From: Pseudomonadota bacterium
Lineage (GTDB): Bacteria > Pseudomonadota > Gammaproteobacteria > Burkholderiales > JAKAFK01
Length of the DNA stretch: 50,215 nt
Reading direction: 5' to 3'
Assembly (NCBI GenBank): GCA_021817985.1
Contig: JAKAFK010000022.1
Location: 1 to 50,215 of the forward strand
Shown here: positions 12,545 through 20,052 of the stretch, in pieces
Layout of the letters: every line of letters starts with the position of its first letter
How positions within the stretch are numbered: the stretch's first letter is position 1
Made by a program: the position numbers and the translations under genes
The notes under the pieces: generated by a model
The model's input: the letters and a program-made list of their open reading frames with translations, nothing else
Database searches by the model: none
Told to the model about the DNA's origin: nothing

Positions 12545-12741
12545 GACTCTTTTCCCGGGGGCGCGGGCACCCGAAAATCGTTGCGCGCGTCATACCACGC
12601 TTCGTTGAGATGGTAGGCGAAGGTGAGCAGCGTCGAGCGTGCGGCCTGCGCGTCGTGAATCACTCGCTTGGCCAGTTTTTCGGCGTCCGTGCTCCCCAGT
12701 TCGATGATGAGAGTGCCATCCGAGGCTCGTTCGATCGTCAT
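12541..12741 (-). CDS. Small hypothetical protein, first gene of a two-gene unit
   Basis: A 66-residue frame has an ATG preceded by GAGGA at a workable distance. The sequence (MTIERASDGTLIIELGSTDA, then a helical part with AYHLNEAWYDARNDF) looks like a small globular cytoplasmic protein. I recognise no family. It is followed without a gap by the 68-residue gene. A hairpin resembling insertion-sequence ends lies just upstream (12759-12779). Confidence 0.5.
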   Translation of the reverse strand: MTIERASDGTLIIELGSTDAEKLAKRVIHDAQAARSTLLTFAYHLNEAWYDARNDFRVPAPPGKES

Positions 12742-13019
12742 AGAGTCCTCGCAAGAAACCCGCGACTTAGAGTCGTGGGGGGTGTCGCGTGGGTGCAGCG
12801 GTTTGCCGCCAGAGGGGGCGGGCGACTGACAGGGAACCGCTCCTGTATGTACTTTAGCATATCGGACGCCATGGCCCCGCCGTCACGCCTGCGCAGCGCC
12901 CTGTGGTGTCGGCCGCGGCGCGCCGCATCGTTCCTGCACACCCGTTCGAGGCGTGGGATGCATCTCCCGCTGCCTCCCACGAAAGGAAGGGAACCAAAAC
13001 GCGAGCGGTCGGAGAATAG
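12742..13019. other. Non-coding gap upstream of the two small genes
   Basis: About 280 bp lie between the small operon and the terminator of the first cold-shock gene. The only clear structure is the 9-bp-stem hairpin at 12759-12779. No gene is convincing. Confidence 0.5.
12759..12779. repeat. Hairpin resembling an IS200/IS605-type end
   Basis: CCCGCGACT and AGTCGTGGG pair (one G-T) across a 3-nt TAG loop. Short imperfect palindromes with a GTCGTGGG arm are typical of the ends of IS200/IS605-family elements. No TnpA or TnpB coding sequence is nearby, so a mobile origin is only a possibility. Confidence 0.25.
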
Positions 13020-13050
13020 CAAAAAGACCGGGCGACAGCCTCACCCGGTC
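13020..13050 (-). terminator. Intrinsic terminator of the first cold-shock gene
   Basis: On the minus strand, GACCGGG and CCCGGTC form a 7-bp stem followed by TTTTTG. It lies 9 bp beyond the stop codon. Confidence 0.85.
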
Positions 13051-13059
13051 CAGCGGGGA

Positions 13060-13263
13060 TCAGCTGATTTGAATGTTGGCGGCCTGCTTGCCTTTGGGCC
13101 CTTGCGTGACCTCGAAGCTCACTTTCTGACCTTCCTTGAGCGTCTTGAAGCCAGACATATTGATCGCCGAAAAGTGAGCGAAGAGGTCTTCCCCGCCATC
13201 GTCCGGGCTGATGAAACCAAAACCCTTTGAATCATTGAACCATTTGACTGTTCCAGTTGCCAT
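13060..13263 (-). CDS. Cold-shock domain protein, copy 1
   Basis: The 67-residue CspA-family protein consists of one OB fold with both nucleic-acid-binding motifs, KGFGFI (RNP1) and DLFAHF (RNP2-like). Such proteins bind single-stranded RNA and act as RNA chaperones. It differs from copy 2 at only 8 of 67 positions. It begins [10 protein letters not shown] and is followed by an intrinsic terminator. Its position next to icd and clpS-clpA is where Pseudomonas carries cspD, but short length and sequence fit the general CspA group, so I do not assign a specific symbol. Confidence 0.95.
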   Translation of the reverse strand: MATGTVKWFNDSKGFGFISPDDGGEDLFAHFSAINMSGFKTLKEGQKVSFEVTQGPKGKQAANIQIS

Positions 13264-13323
13264 ACTTGCTTCCTTTTCTCGCTGACAGGCCCTAAGCCCA
13301 GAACTGTTTGAATTCCAAGATCA

Positions 13324-13339
13324 CAACGCGATCGCGTTG
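13324..13339. repeat. 16-bp perfect palindrome in the csp copy 1 leader
   Basis: CAACGCGATCGCGTTG reads the same on both strands. It lies 61-76 bp upstream of the copy 1 start, inside the presumed 5' untranslated leader. It could be a protein site or a leader hairpin. Confidence 0.45.
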
Positions 13340-13348
13340 CGCGGGGGA

Positions 13349-13362
13349 CTTGAACCAAACAC
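13349..13362 (-). promoter_or_regulatory. Leader element shared by both cold-shock genes (copy 1)
   Basis: GTGTTTGGTTCAAG on the minus strand lies 86 nt before the copy 1 start. The identical 14-mer lies 90 nt before copy 2. Conservation outside the coding region suggests a leader RNA element with a role like the cspA cold box, although the sequence differs from that box. Confidence 0.55.
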
Positions 13363-13441
13363 CCAGTATTGAATCTAGCACAGCTTGCGGAAAAAACTAG
13401 AACGGGCGCGGTTCGACGGAAGGGTGGCGTGGCGGAACTTG

Positions 13442-13466
13442 GGGGGGCGAGGCAGGCACGCCCCCC
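13442..13466 (-). other. Hairpin after the second cold-shock gene
   Basis: GGGGGGCG and CGCCCCCC form an 8-bp GC stem with a 9-nt loop, 20 bp beyond the copy 2 stop. There is no U tract on the minus strand, so it is at best a weak or factor-assisted terminator. Confidence 0.4.
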
Positions 13467-13485
13467 GATCCTTGAGTCAGGAGGG

Positions 13486-13689
13486 TCAGGCGGGTTGGAT
13501 GTTAGACGCCTGCTTGCCCTTGGGGCCCTGGGTGACCTCGAAGCTCACCCGTTGCCCTTCCTTCAGGGTCTTGAACCCGGGCATGTTGATTGCGGAGAAA
13601 TGCGCAAACAGGTCTTCGCTGCCATCGTCAGGCGTGATGAATCCGAATCCCTTAGAATCATTGAACCACTTCACGACACCGGTTGCCAT
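13486..13689 (-). CDS. Cold-shock domain protein, copy 2
   Basis: The 67-residue CspA-family protein, [20 protein letters not shown], has the same RNP motifs as copy 1 and 59 of 67 residues identical. The start is fixed by GGAGGAAGG a few bases upstream and by alignment with copy 1; the 33 residues available further upstream are leader. It lies 222 bp upstream of copy 1 on the same strand with its own promoter and leader, so the two are a tandem duplication that are probably transcribed separately. Confidence 0.95.
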   Translation of the reverse strand: MATGVVKWFNDSKGFGFITPDDGSEDLFAHFSAINMPGFKTLKEGQRVSFEVTQGPKGKQASNIQPA

Positions 13690-13778
13690 GGACTTCCTTC
13701 CTCCCAAAATGACTTTGACTGTTGCTCCACGAAGTTTGGGTTTCAAGACCGCACGGGCAAAACCGGTGAAGCGGAAAG

Positions 13779-13792
13779 CTTGAACCAAACAC
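13779..13792 (-). promoter_or_regulatory. Leader element shared by both cold-shock genes (copy 2)
   Basis: Same GTGTTTGGTTCAAG 14-mer as at 13349-13362, here 90 nt before the copy 2 start and just downstream of a good promoter, so at the very 5' end of the predicted transcript. Confidence 0.55.
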
Positions 13793-13798
13793 GGAAGC

Positions 13799-13828
13799 TT
13801 TTTACCCCTCTTCGCCTCTTGCCGTCAA
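13799..13828 (-). promoter_or_regulatory. Sigma70-type promoter of the second cold-shock gene
   Basis: TTGACG and TAAAAA on the minus strand are separated by 18 bp. Transcription would begin just before the shared leader element, giving a leader of about 100 nt, typical for cold-shock genes. Confidence 0.5.
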
Positions 13829-14295
13829 GCAATTTATCGCATGGGCGGGATCGCTCCGCATCCGCGGAAATTTATGCGGCGGGGGCTTGAAAAAATCGCC
13901 GCGATGATCAAAATTAAATCTGCCTGCGGGAATGCCGAGGCGCTGCCGGTGGACGAACACGGGGGCACCGCGCCGGGCACCGACCTTTGGTATAGAATGA
14001 TATCAGTTCGTCTTGTGGCTGCATGGGCAAGCCGGTGCGTCTCCCACGGCGGCCTCCGTCCAGGGCGGATGCACCCGTCGATGGCGCATGGGGTCCTTGG
14101 CAGCCCCCTCGGGCGCCAGGCGTCGGCGGCACCAGACACGCGCCGCGACAGGCGAGACCTTGCCTGTCGCGGTCTTGCATGAACGCAATGGAGCGCAACC
14201 GCCGAGGGTTGCCACGGACGCCTGCCCCGGCGCAGGCCATGTCCGTGCCTGTCCGCTTGCGCCGACGGGGGCGATGCGGCAGATGGGCAGCACCA
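13829..14295. other. Long gap upstream of clpS with a strong hairpin
   Basis: No convincing gene lies between the cold-shock promoter and clpS. A TATAGAAT segment at about 13990 could be a -10 box for clpS, giving a leader of nearly 300 nt. A perfect 11-bp stem with an 8-nt loop sits at 14143-14172. Confidence 0.45.
14143..14172 (+). other. Perfect 11-bp stem-loop upstream of clpS
   Basis: CCGCGACAGGC and GCCTGTCGCGG pair across an 8-nt loop (GAGACCTT). No U tract follows on either strand, so it is not a normal intrinsic terminator. It may be part of a structured leader or a small RNA. Confidence 0.5.
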
Positions 14296-14622
14296 ATGGC
14301 AAAACCTGACGGTATGGCTACGAAGCATCGCGAAGACACTGTCCTAGAGGCTCGGGAGACCAAGCTAAAACCGCCGCCTTTTTTCAAGGTGCTGTTGCTG
14401 AACGACGACTATACCCCTATGGATTTCGTGGTGATTGTGCTGCAAAAGTATTTTGGGATGAACCGAGAACGTGCCACACTGATCATGCTCAAAGTACATA
14501 CGGAAGGGGTTGGGTTGTGCGGCATTTTTCCGAAGGACATCGCGGCCACCAAAGTCGACCAAGTCCTGGCCTTTGCCAGGCAGCATCAACATCCGCTGCA
14601 ATGCGTGATGGAGGAAACGTGA
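14296..14622 (+). CDS. clpS: ATP-dependent Clp protease adaptor ClpS
   Basis: The 108-residue adaptor delivers N-end-rule substrates to ClpAP. The core is typical: [20 protein letters not shown] with the binding-pocket Asn-Asp-Asp, then [20 protein letters not shown] and the C-terminal [14 protein letters not shown]. The N-terminal extension is variable in the family and ribosome sites are weak, so either ATG 14296 or ATG 14314 may be used. The clpA start follows the stop by 1 base, and its ribosome site lies inside the clpS end, so the two are coupled. Confidence 0.94.
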   Translation: MAKPDGMATKHREDTVLEARETKLKPPPFFKVLLLNDDYTPMDFVVIVLQKYFGMNRERATLIMLKVHTEGVGLCGIFPKDIAATKVDQVLAFARQHQHPLQCVMEET

Positions 14623-14623
14623 A

Positions 14624-16885
14624 ATGATTGCGCAGGAACTCGAAGTCAGCTTACACATGGCATTCATGGAGGCCCGGCAGAAACGCCATGAGTTCATCAC
14701 GGTCGAACACCTGCTGCTCGCGATGCTGGACAACCCTTCTGCGGCGGAAGTGCTGCGTGCCTGCGCGGCGAACATCGAGGACATGCGCAAGTCGCTCGCC
14801 GAGTTCGTGACCGAGCATACGCCTACGGTCGCAGGGGCCGAGGACGTCGACACGCAGCCCACGCTGGGTTTTCAGCGGGTCATCCAGCGGGCCATTCTGC
14901 ATGTGCAGTCGTCGGGCAAGAAGGAAGTGACCGGTGCCAACGTGCTGGTCGCGATCTTCGGGGAGAAGGACTCCCATGCTGTTTATTTCCTGCAGCAGCA
15001 GGGGATCAGCCGCCTCGATGTGGTGAATTTCATCTCCCACGGCGTGAGCAAGGTGCCGCAGAACAATGCCCCCCGGGCCGAAAGCGAGCAGGAAACGGAG
15101 CAGGAGGCGCAGCCTGCGACCGCCCTCGAGAATTTCACGCTGAACCTGAATGCGCAGGCGCTGGCCGGGAAAATCGATCCGCTCATCGGACGCGAGCAGG
15201 AGCTTGAGCGGGTGATTCAGATTTTGTGCCGGCGCCGCAAGAACAATCCGTTGCTGGTGGGCGAGGCCGGCGTCGGCAAGACGGCCATCGCCGAGGGGTT
15301 GGCACGCCGGATCGTGGAGCACGACGTCCCCGACGTGCTCAAGCGGGGCACGGTGTACGCGCTCGATATGGGGGCCTTGCTGGCCGGCACGAAGTACCGG
15401 GGCGACTTCGAGCAGCGGCTCAAGGCCGTGCTCAAGCAACTCATCGACAATCCGAACGCCATTTTGTTCGTCGACGAGATCCATACGCTGATTGGTGCCG
15501 GTGCCGCATCCGGCGGGACCCTCGACGCCTCGAACCTGCTCAAGCCGGCCTTGAGTTCCGGCGTGCTGAAATGCATTGGCGCGACCACCTACAACGAGTA
15601 CCGCGGCATCTTCGAGAAAGACCATGCGCTGTCCCGCCGCTTCCAGAAGATCGACGTGCCGGAGCCCAGCATCCCCGAGACGGTGGCCATCCTGCGAGGG
15701 CTGAAGTCGCGCTTCGAGGCCCATCACAACGTCAAGTACACCGCTTCGGCGCTGACCTCGGCGGTGGAACTCGCCGCACGGTTCATCAGCGACCGGCATC
15801 TGCCGGACAAGGCCATCGACGTGATCGACGAGGCGGGCGCCGCGCAGCGCATTCTTCCCAAATCGAAGCAGAAGAAAGTGATTAGCCGGCGCGAGATCGA
15901 GGAGATCATCGCCAAGATCGCGCGGGTGCCGTCGAAGAGCGTGTCCAGCGACGACCGGGAATCGCTGCGCAATCTCGACCGAGACCTCAAGGCCGTCGTG
16001 TTCGGCCAGGATCCGGCGATCGATGCGCTGGCGGCCGCGATCAAGACGGCGCGCAGCGGGCTTGGCAATCCGTTGAAGCCGATCGGCGCCTTCCTGTTCT
16101 CCGGGCCCACCGGCGTGGGGAAGACGGAAGTCGCGCGCCAGCTGGCCTACTGCATGGGAATCGAACTGATCCGCTTCGACATGTCGGAGTATATGGAGCG
16201 CCATGCCGTCTCCAGGCTGATCGGCGCCCCACCCGGATACGTGGGATTCGACCAGGGCGGGCTTCTGACCGAGGCGGTGACCAAGCATCCTTATGCGGTT
16301 TTGTTGCTCGATGAGATCGAGAAGGCCCATCCGGACATCTTCAACGTGCTGCTGCAGGTGATGGATCACGGCACGCTGACCGACAACAATGGGCGCAAGG
16401 CCGATTTCCGCAACGTCATTCTCGTGATGACGACGAATGCGGGGGCGGAGACGCTCAACAAGGGGGGCATCGGCTTCACCTCGGGCAAGGCCCAGGGAGA
16501 CGAGATGGCGGACATCAAGCGCATGTTCACGCCGGAATTCCGGAACCGCCTGGACGCCATCATTTCCTTTGCCGCGCTGGACCGTGAGGTCATTCTGCGG
16601 GTGGTGGACAAGTTCCTCATCCAGCTCGAGGAGCAACTGCACGAGAAAAAAGTCGATGCGAGCTTCACGCAAGCGCTCAAGGACTATCTGGCCCTGCACG
16701 GCTTCGACCCGATGATGGGCGCCCGGCCGATGGCGCGTCTCATTCAGGACACGATACGCCGCGCCCTGGCCGACGAGCTGCTGTTCGGCAGGCTCGTGCA
16801 CGGCGGGCACGTCATCGTCGATGCGACCGAGGACGGACAAGTCGCCCTGTCTTTCGAAGACGAACCGGAAGAACATCTGGCCTGA
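14624..16885 (+). CDS. clpA: ATP-dependent Clp protease ATP-binding subunit ClpA
   Basis: This is a 753-residue Hsp100 unfoldase of the ClpAP protease. It has the N-domain (about 1-145) that binds ClpS, a D1 AAA+ module with Walker A GEAGVGKT near residue 213, and a D2 module with GPTGVGKT near residue 493. It also has the ClpP-docking loop IGFTSGKA near residue 615 (IGL in E. coli). ClpP is not in the window. Ribosome site GGAGGAAAC overlaps the end of clpS. The gene is convergent with the fisR-like gene, and a 9-bp hairpin without a T run (16895-16916) lies just after the stop. Confidence 0.97.
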   Translation: MIAQELEVSLHMAFMEARQKRHEFITVEHLLLAMLDNPSAAEVLRACAANIEDMRKSLAEFVTEHTPTVAGAEDVDTQPTLGFQRVIQRAILHVQSSGKKEVTGANVLVAIFGEKDSHAVYFLQQQGISRLDVVNFISHGVSKVPQNNAPRAESEQETEQEAQPATALENFTLNLNAQALAGKIDPLIGREQELERVIQILCRRRKNNPLLVGEAGVGKTAIAEGLARRIVEHDVPDVLKRGTVYALDMGALLAGTKYRGDFEQRLKAVLKQLIDNPNAILFVDEIHTLIGAGAASGGTLDASNLLKPALSSGVLKCIGATTYNEYRGIFEKDHALSRRFQKIDVPEPSIPETVAILRGLKSRFEAHHNVKYTASALTSAVELAARFISDRHLPDKAIDVIDEAGAAQRILPKSKQKKVISRREIEEIIAKIARVPSKSVSSDDRESLRNLDRDLKAVVFGQDPAIDALAAAIKTARSGLGNPLKPIGAFLFSGPTGVGKTEVARQLAYCMGIELIRFDMSEYMERHAVSRLIGAPPGYVGFDQGGLLTEAVTKHPYAVLLLDEIEKAHPDIFNVLLQVMDHGTLTDNNGRKADFRNVILVMTTNAGAETLNKGGIGFTSGKAQGDEMADIKRMFTPEFRNRLDAIISFAALDREVILRVVDKFLIQLEEQLHEKKVDASFTQALKDYLALHGFDPMMGARPMARLIQDTIRRALADELLFGRLVHGGHVIVDATEDGQVALSFEDEPEEHLA

Positions 16886-16894
16886 CGCGCTTGC

Positions 16895-16916
16895 ATGGTG
16901 CCCTTATGGGCGCCAT
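16895..16916 (+). other. Hairpin after clpA
   Basis: ATGGTGCCC and GGGCGCCAT pair (one G-T) across TTAT, 9 bp beyond the clpA stop. There is no U tract; a weak terminator or mRNA end-stabilising structure. Confidence 0.4.
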
Positions 16917-17054
16917 GAGGCCGGACGGGCGGGTATCCACGCCGGGCGCGGCTGCGTCGGGTCTTTTGGTGGGACGGGAGGACTCAGGCGCCCGTCATCG
17001 CGGGACGCCGGCGGCTGGGAGAGGCGGTCGGCGCCGCTCAGCCCGTCAAGGGTG

Positions 17055-18419
17055 TCATGCAGGCGTCTCGTCGCAGCTGCCCGCCTTTAGCCCATACCGA
17101 TTGAGTTTCCGATAGAGCGTGCGTTCGCTGATGCCCAGGATCTGCGCGACGGTGCGGCGATGGCCGTTGTGCTGGGCGAGCAGGTCCGCCACGTACTGGG
17201 CCTCGAGCTCGTTCATCGACGGGTGGGCCTGGGGAGCGCGCGAGGGCGGCCAGACGCTTGCTGCGGGCTCGTCCACGGGCAGTGGGCGCGCCTCGTTGAA
17301 CAAGATGTGCTCCTCTCCGATCACGCCATTGCTCAACGCGGCGGCCTTGAGCAGGATGTTCTTGAGTTCGCGGACGTTCCCCGGGTAATGGTAGGCCTTG
17401 AGCCGCTGCAGGGCTTCCTTGGTCAGGCGCAGGCGCCGTGCCCCGGTGTTGGATATTTTTGCCAGCATCGCCTCGGCCAACGCGGGAATGTCCATGCGCC
17501 GCTCGCGCAGGGGGGGAAGCTGGACATCGATCCCCGAGATGCGATAGTACAGGTCGAGGCGAAACAGTCCCTTGTCGACCATGTCCAGCAGCATGCGGTT
17601 GGTTGCCGAGACGACCCGCACGTCGGCCTTGAGGACTTCTCGGCCCCCGACGCGGCGGAATTGCCCGGTTTCCAGCACGCGCAGCAATTTGGGCTGCATG
17701 GACAAGGGGATCTCGCCGATTTCGTCGAGAAACAAGGTCCCATGATTGGCGAGCTCGAATAGCCCGATCTTGCGGCCGACGCAACCGGTGAAGGCCCCGC
17801 GCTCATGACCGAAGAGTTCGCTTTCGAAGAGCGGCTCCGAAATCGAGGCGCAGTCCACCGCCACATAGGCCTGGTCGCGCCGCGCCGACCGCTTATGCAC
17901 ATACGAGGCCGCCAATTCCTTGCCGACGCCGCTCTCACCATAAAGGAGCACCGGCGCTTCAGACTCGGCCGCCGCAGTCAGATTCTCGACGCAGGACAGA
18001 AAGGCCGGGGAGCGGCCGATCATGCGCATGTCGTCGCAGTCGAGCTCTGTGGGAGCGCTCAGCGGGAAGATCATCTCGCCCAGATAGCACGCCTGATCCT
18101 TGCTGAAGATCGGGTAGCCCTTGAGCCGGACGTGTTCGGGCCGGTTGTGGTCGTCGTAATGCGTATGCAGCGCTTCGCAGGCGCGGCCCGTCGAAAACAC
18201 CTTCTGATGAGGGCAGTTCTCGCCGTTTTCGTGGCAAGGTGCCGGCGAATGGTGGGAGACCTCGTGGCACTTGCGCCCAATGATGTCTTCGGCCGCGATG
18301 CCGTATGCGGTGCAATAGGCGCGGTTGGCGGCCACGATGTGGTAGTCCCGATCGATGAGCACGAACGGGTTGTCTTGGATGTCGATCAAGGACTGCAGCT
18401 CGATGTTCAGTTGATGCAT
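17055..18419 (-). CDS. fisR: Sigma54-dependent transcriptional activator, FisR-like sulfide/sulfane-sulfur sensor
   Basis: The 454-residue protein has a PAS-like sensor domain (about 10-120), a sigma54-activator AAA+ domain (Walker A GESGVGKE at 161-168, Walker B LFLDEIGEI near 229) and a Fis-type helix-turn-helix at the C-terminus (about 413-450). The sensor domain contains Cys51, Cys62 and Cys69. Their 11- and 7-residue spacing is exactly that of Cys53, Cys64 and Cys71, which sense reactive sulfur in FisR of Cupriavidus pinatubonensis (established there). The gene is divergent from sqr, and the shared region holds a sigma54 promoter and palindromes. The sigma54-contacting loop reads GAFTGC instead of GAFTGA. 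Activation of sqr in response to sulfide or polysulfide is a strong inference. Confidence 0.9.
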   Translation of the reverse strand: MHQLNIELQSLIDIQDNPFVLIDRDYHIVAANRAYCTAYGIAAEDIIGRKCHEVSHHSPAPCHENGENCPHQKVFSTGRACEALHTHYDDHNRPEHVRLKGYPIFSKDQACYLGEMIFPLSAPTELDCDDMRMIGRSPAFLSCVENLTAAAESEAPVLLYGESGVGKELAASYVHKRSARRDQAYVAVDCASISEPLFESELFGHERGAFTGCVGRKIGLFELANHGTLFLDEIGEIPLSMQPKLLRVLETGQFRRVGGREVLKADVRVVSATNRMLLDMVDKGLFRLDLYYRISGIDVQLPPLRERRMDIPALAEAMLAKISNTGARRLRLTKEALQRLKAYHYPGNVRELKNILLKAAALSNGVIGEEHILFNEARPLPVDEPAASVWPPSRAPQAHPSMNELEAQYVADLLAQHNGHRRTVAQILGISERTLYRKLNRYGLKAGSCDETPA

Positions 18420-18509
18420 GAACCTCCCTTCCCATGCCCTCGGCCATCGCCGGCGGCGTGCGGCTGTCCCAGCTGCGACGAGCCCCGATACTAACGTATT
18501 CCCAGTCCC

Positions 18510-18543
18510 CTGTCAAAATGACAGATTGGCATGACAGACTGTC
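18510..18543 (+). promoter_or_regulatory. Paired palindromes, candidate activator sites upstream of sqr
   Basis: CTGTCA-AAA-TGACAG (18510-18524) is followed by TGACAG-A-CTGTC (18532-18543). Both are built of TGACAG/CTGTCA half-sites. They lie 56-90 bp upstream of the sigma54 -24 element, a normal distance for an enhancer bound by a Fis-type activator. Confidence 0.6.
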
Positions 18544-18598
18544 GCTTGCGCGCCGCCCCTCCTGCCAGAAGCGACGCCGCACCCGGCATCCAGGCTTC

Positions 18599-18614
18599 TG
18601 GCATGACGTTTGCT
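18599..18614 (+). promoter_or_regulatory. Sigma54 (-24/-12) promoter of sqr
   Basis: TGGCATG-ACGT-TTGCT fits the sigma54 consensus TGGCAYR-N4-TTGCW at every defined position, with GG and GC 12 bp apart. The predicted start near 18625 gives a 42-nt leader before the sqr ATG. Confidence 0.8.
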
Positions 18615-18666
18615 AGTGTGGAAACGAAGGGGCGTGGCACGCAAGGCGCTTCCGGAGGGGAACGCG

Positions 18667-19938
18667 ATGGCGCACGTTGTGATTGTCGGTGCGGGGATCG
18701 GTGGCCTGTCGATGGCCTATGAGATGCGCGAGCGCGCCCGGCCGGGAGAGCGCATCACGGTGATTTGTGATGGCGAGACCTTTCAGTTCGTGCCCTCCAA
18801 TCCGTGGTTGGCGGTGAACTGGCGCACGCGTGGCGACATCGAGTTTCCGTTGGCGCCCTATCTGGCCCGGCGCCAGATCGGCTTCATCGCGTGCGGCGCC
18901 AAGCGAGTGCATCCAGGCGACGATGCGGTGGAACTCCTGGATGGACGGCGGATCGGTTATGACATCCTGGTGCTGGCGACCGGCGCACGGTCGGCCTTCG
19001 GCGAAATCGAAGGCCTCGGACCCGGCCAGTACACGGAGTCGGTGTGCCACATCGACCATGCGGCGCAGGCGGGGCGCCGGTGGGAAGCGTTCGTGAAGGA
19101 TCCCGGCCCGGTCGTCGTGGGGGCCGTACAGGGGGCTTCCTGCTTCGGTCCGGCCTATGAATTCGCCTTCATCATGGATACCGACTTGCGTCGGCGCAAG
19201 CTGCGCCACCAGGTTCCCATGACGTTCATCACGCCGGAGCCTTATGTCGGACACCTTGGGCTCGGTGGGGTGGGCGACTCCAAGGGACTGCTCGAGGCGG
19301 CCATGCAGGATCGTCATGTCCGGTGGATCACGAACGCCCGGGTGGAAAGGGTCGAGGCGGGCAAGATCCATGTCGTGCAACTGGACGGGCAGGGCCATGA
19401 GCGAGAGCGGCATGAGGTGCCCTTCCGCTATGGCATGATGCTGCCGGCGTTCAGGGGGGTTGACGCCGTCGCGGGCGTGGAAGGCTTGAGCAATGCGGAG
19501 GGCTTCGTGTTGATCGATCGGTACCAGCGCAATCCTACGTTTCGGAATGTCTATGCAGTCGGGGTCTGCGCGGCCATTCCGCCGGTAGAGGCGACAGCCG
19601 TGCCGACCGGCGCACCCAAGACGGGCTATATGATCGAGACGATGGTGAGTGCCGCAGCCGCCAACATCCGAGCCGTGCTCGATGGCGGGGATCCCTATGT
19701 CAAGCCCACCTGGAACGCCATCTGTCTCGCGGACTTCGGGGATTCAGGCGCGGCCTTCGTCGCGCTGCCCCAGATGCCGCCCCGCAACGTGAGCGCGTTC
19801 AAGCAGGGCAAATGGGTGCACCTGGCGAAGGTCGCCTTCGAGAAATACTTTATTCGCAAGATGAAGAAGGGGACGACCGAGCCGCTGTACGAGAAATACG
19901 TGTTGAGCGCACTGGGCATCACCAAACTGACGGAATAA
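18667..19938 (+). CDS. sqr: Sulfide:quinone oxidoreductase (type I, Acidithiobacillus-like)
   Basis: This 423-residue membrane-associated flavoprotein oxidises H2S to polysulfide and passes electrons to the quinone pool. The sequence tracks the A. ferrooxidans enzyme from MAHVVIVGAGIGG to the C-terminal YFIRKMKKG amphipathic region. All three functional cysteines are present: Cys127, Cys159 (in GASCFGPAYE) and Cys353 (in NAICLADFGD), matching Cys128, Cys160 and Cys356. The dinucleotide-binding glycines are at residues 8-13. ATG 18667 is chosen because GGAGGGG lies 6 bases upstream; the upstream in-frame ATG would lie at the predicted transcript start. It is probably controlled by the divergent FisR-like activator. 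An intrinsic terminator follows. Confidence 0.96.
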   Translation: MAHVVIVGAGIGGLSMAYEMRERARPGERITVICDGETFQFVPSNPWLAVNWRTRGDIEFPLAPYLARRQIGFIACGAKRVHPGDDAVELLDGRRIGYDILVLATGARSAFGEIEGLGPGQYTESVCHIDHAAQAGRRWEAFVKDPGPVVVGAVQGASCFGPAYEFAFIMDTDLRRRKLRHQVPMTFITPEPYVGHLGLGGVGDSKGLLEAAMQDRHVRWITNARVERVEAGKIHVVQLDGQGHERERHEVPFRYGMMLPAFRGVDAVAGVEGLSNAEGFVLIDRYQRNPTFRNVYAVGVCAAIPPVEATAVPTGAPKTGYMIETMVSAAAANIRAVLDGGDPYVKPTWNAICLADFGDSGAAFVALPQMPPRNVSAFKQGKWVHLAKVAFEKYFIRKMKKGTTEPLYEKYVLSALGITKLTE

Positions 19939-19949
19939 ACGGGTCCTCC

Positions 19950-19982
19950 TCGAAGGCGCGCCGCGCGAGTGCGCGCCTTCGA
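19950..19982 (+). other. 12-bp perfect stem-loop behind sqr
   Basis: TCGAAGGCGCGC and GCGCGCCTTCGA pair across a 9-nt loop, 12 bp beyond the sqr stop. It lacks a U tract. With the true terminator that follows, it forms a double hairpin at the mRNA 3' end. Confidence 0.6.
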
Positions 19983-20023
19983 AGCCTGCGGCACGGCGCG
20001 TGCGTCGTGTCGCGATCCCTCTT

Positions 20024-20051
20024 GAGGCAGGTTAACCCTGCCTCTTTTTTT
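20024..20051 (+). terminator. Intrinsic terminator of sqr
   Basis: GAGGCAGG and CCTGCCTC form an 8-bp stem with a 5-nt loop, followed directly by seven Ts. It is a textbook rho-independent terminator. The group II intron-like sequence begins 2 bp after the last T. Confidence 0.9.
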
Positions 20052-20052
20052 G

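Noticed and set aside
13829-14295. 6S RNA, SRP RNA, RNase P RNA or tmRNA upstream of clpS
   Set aside because: None of their conserved core sequences is visible, despite the strong hairpin.
14651-16876. Minus-strand open frame opposite clpA
   Set aside because: Antisense shadow of clpA, with no ribosome site or known motif.
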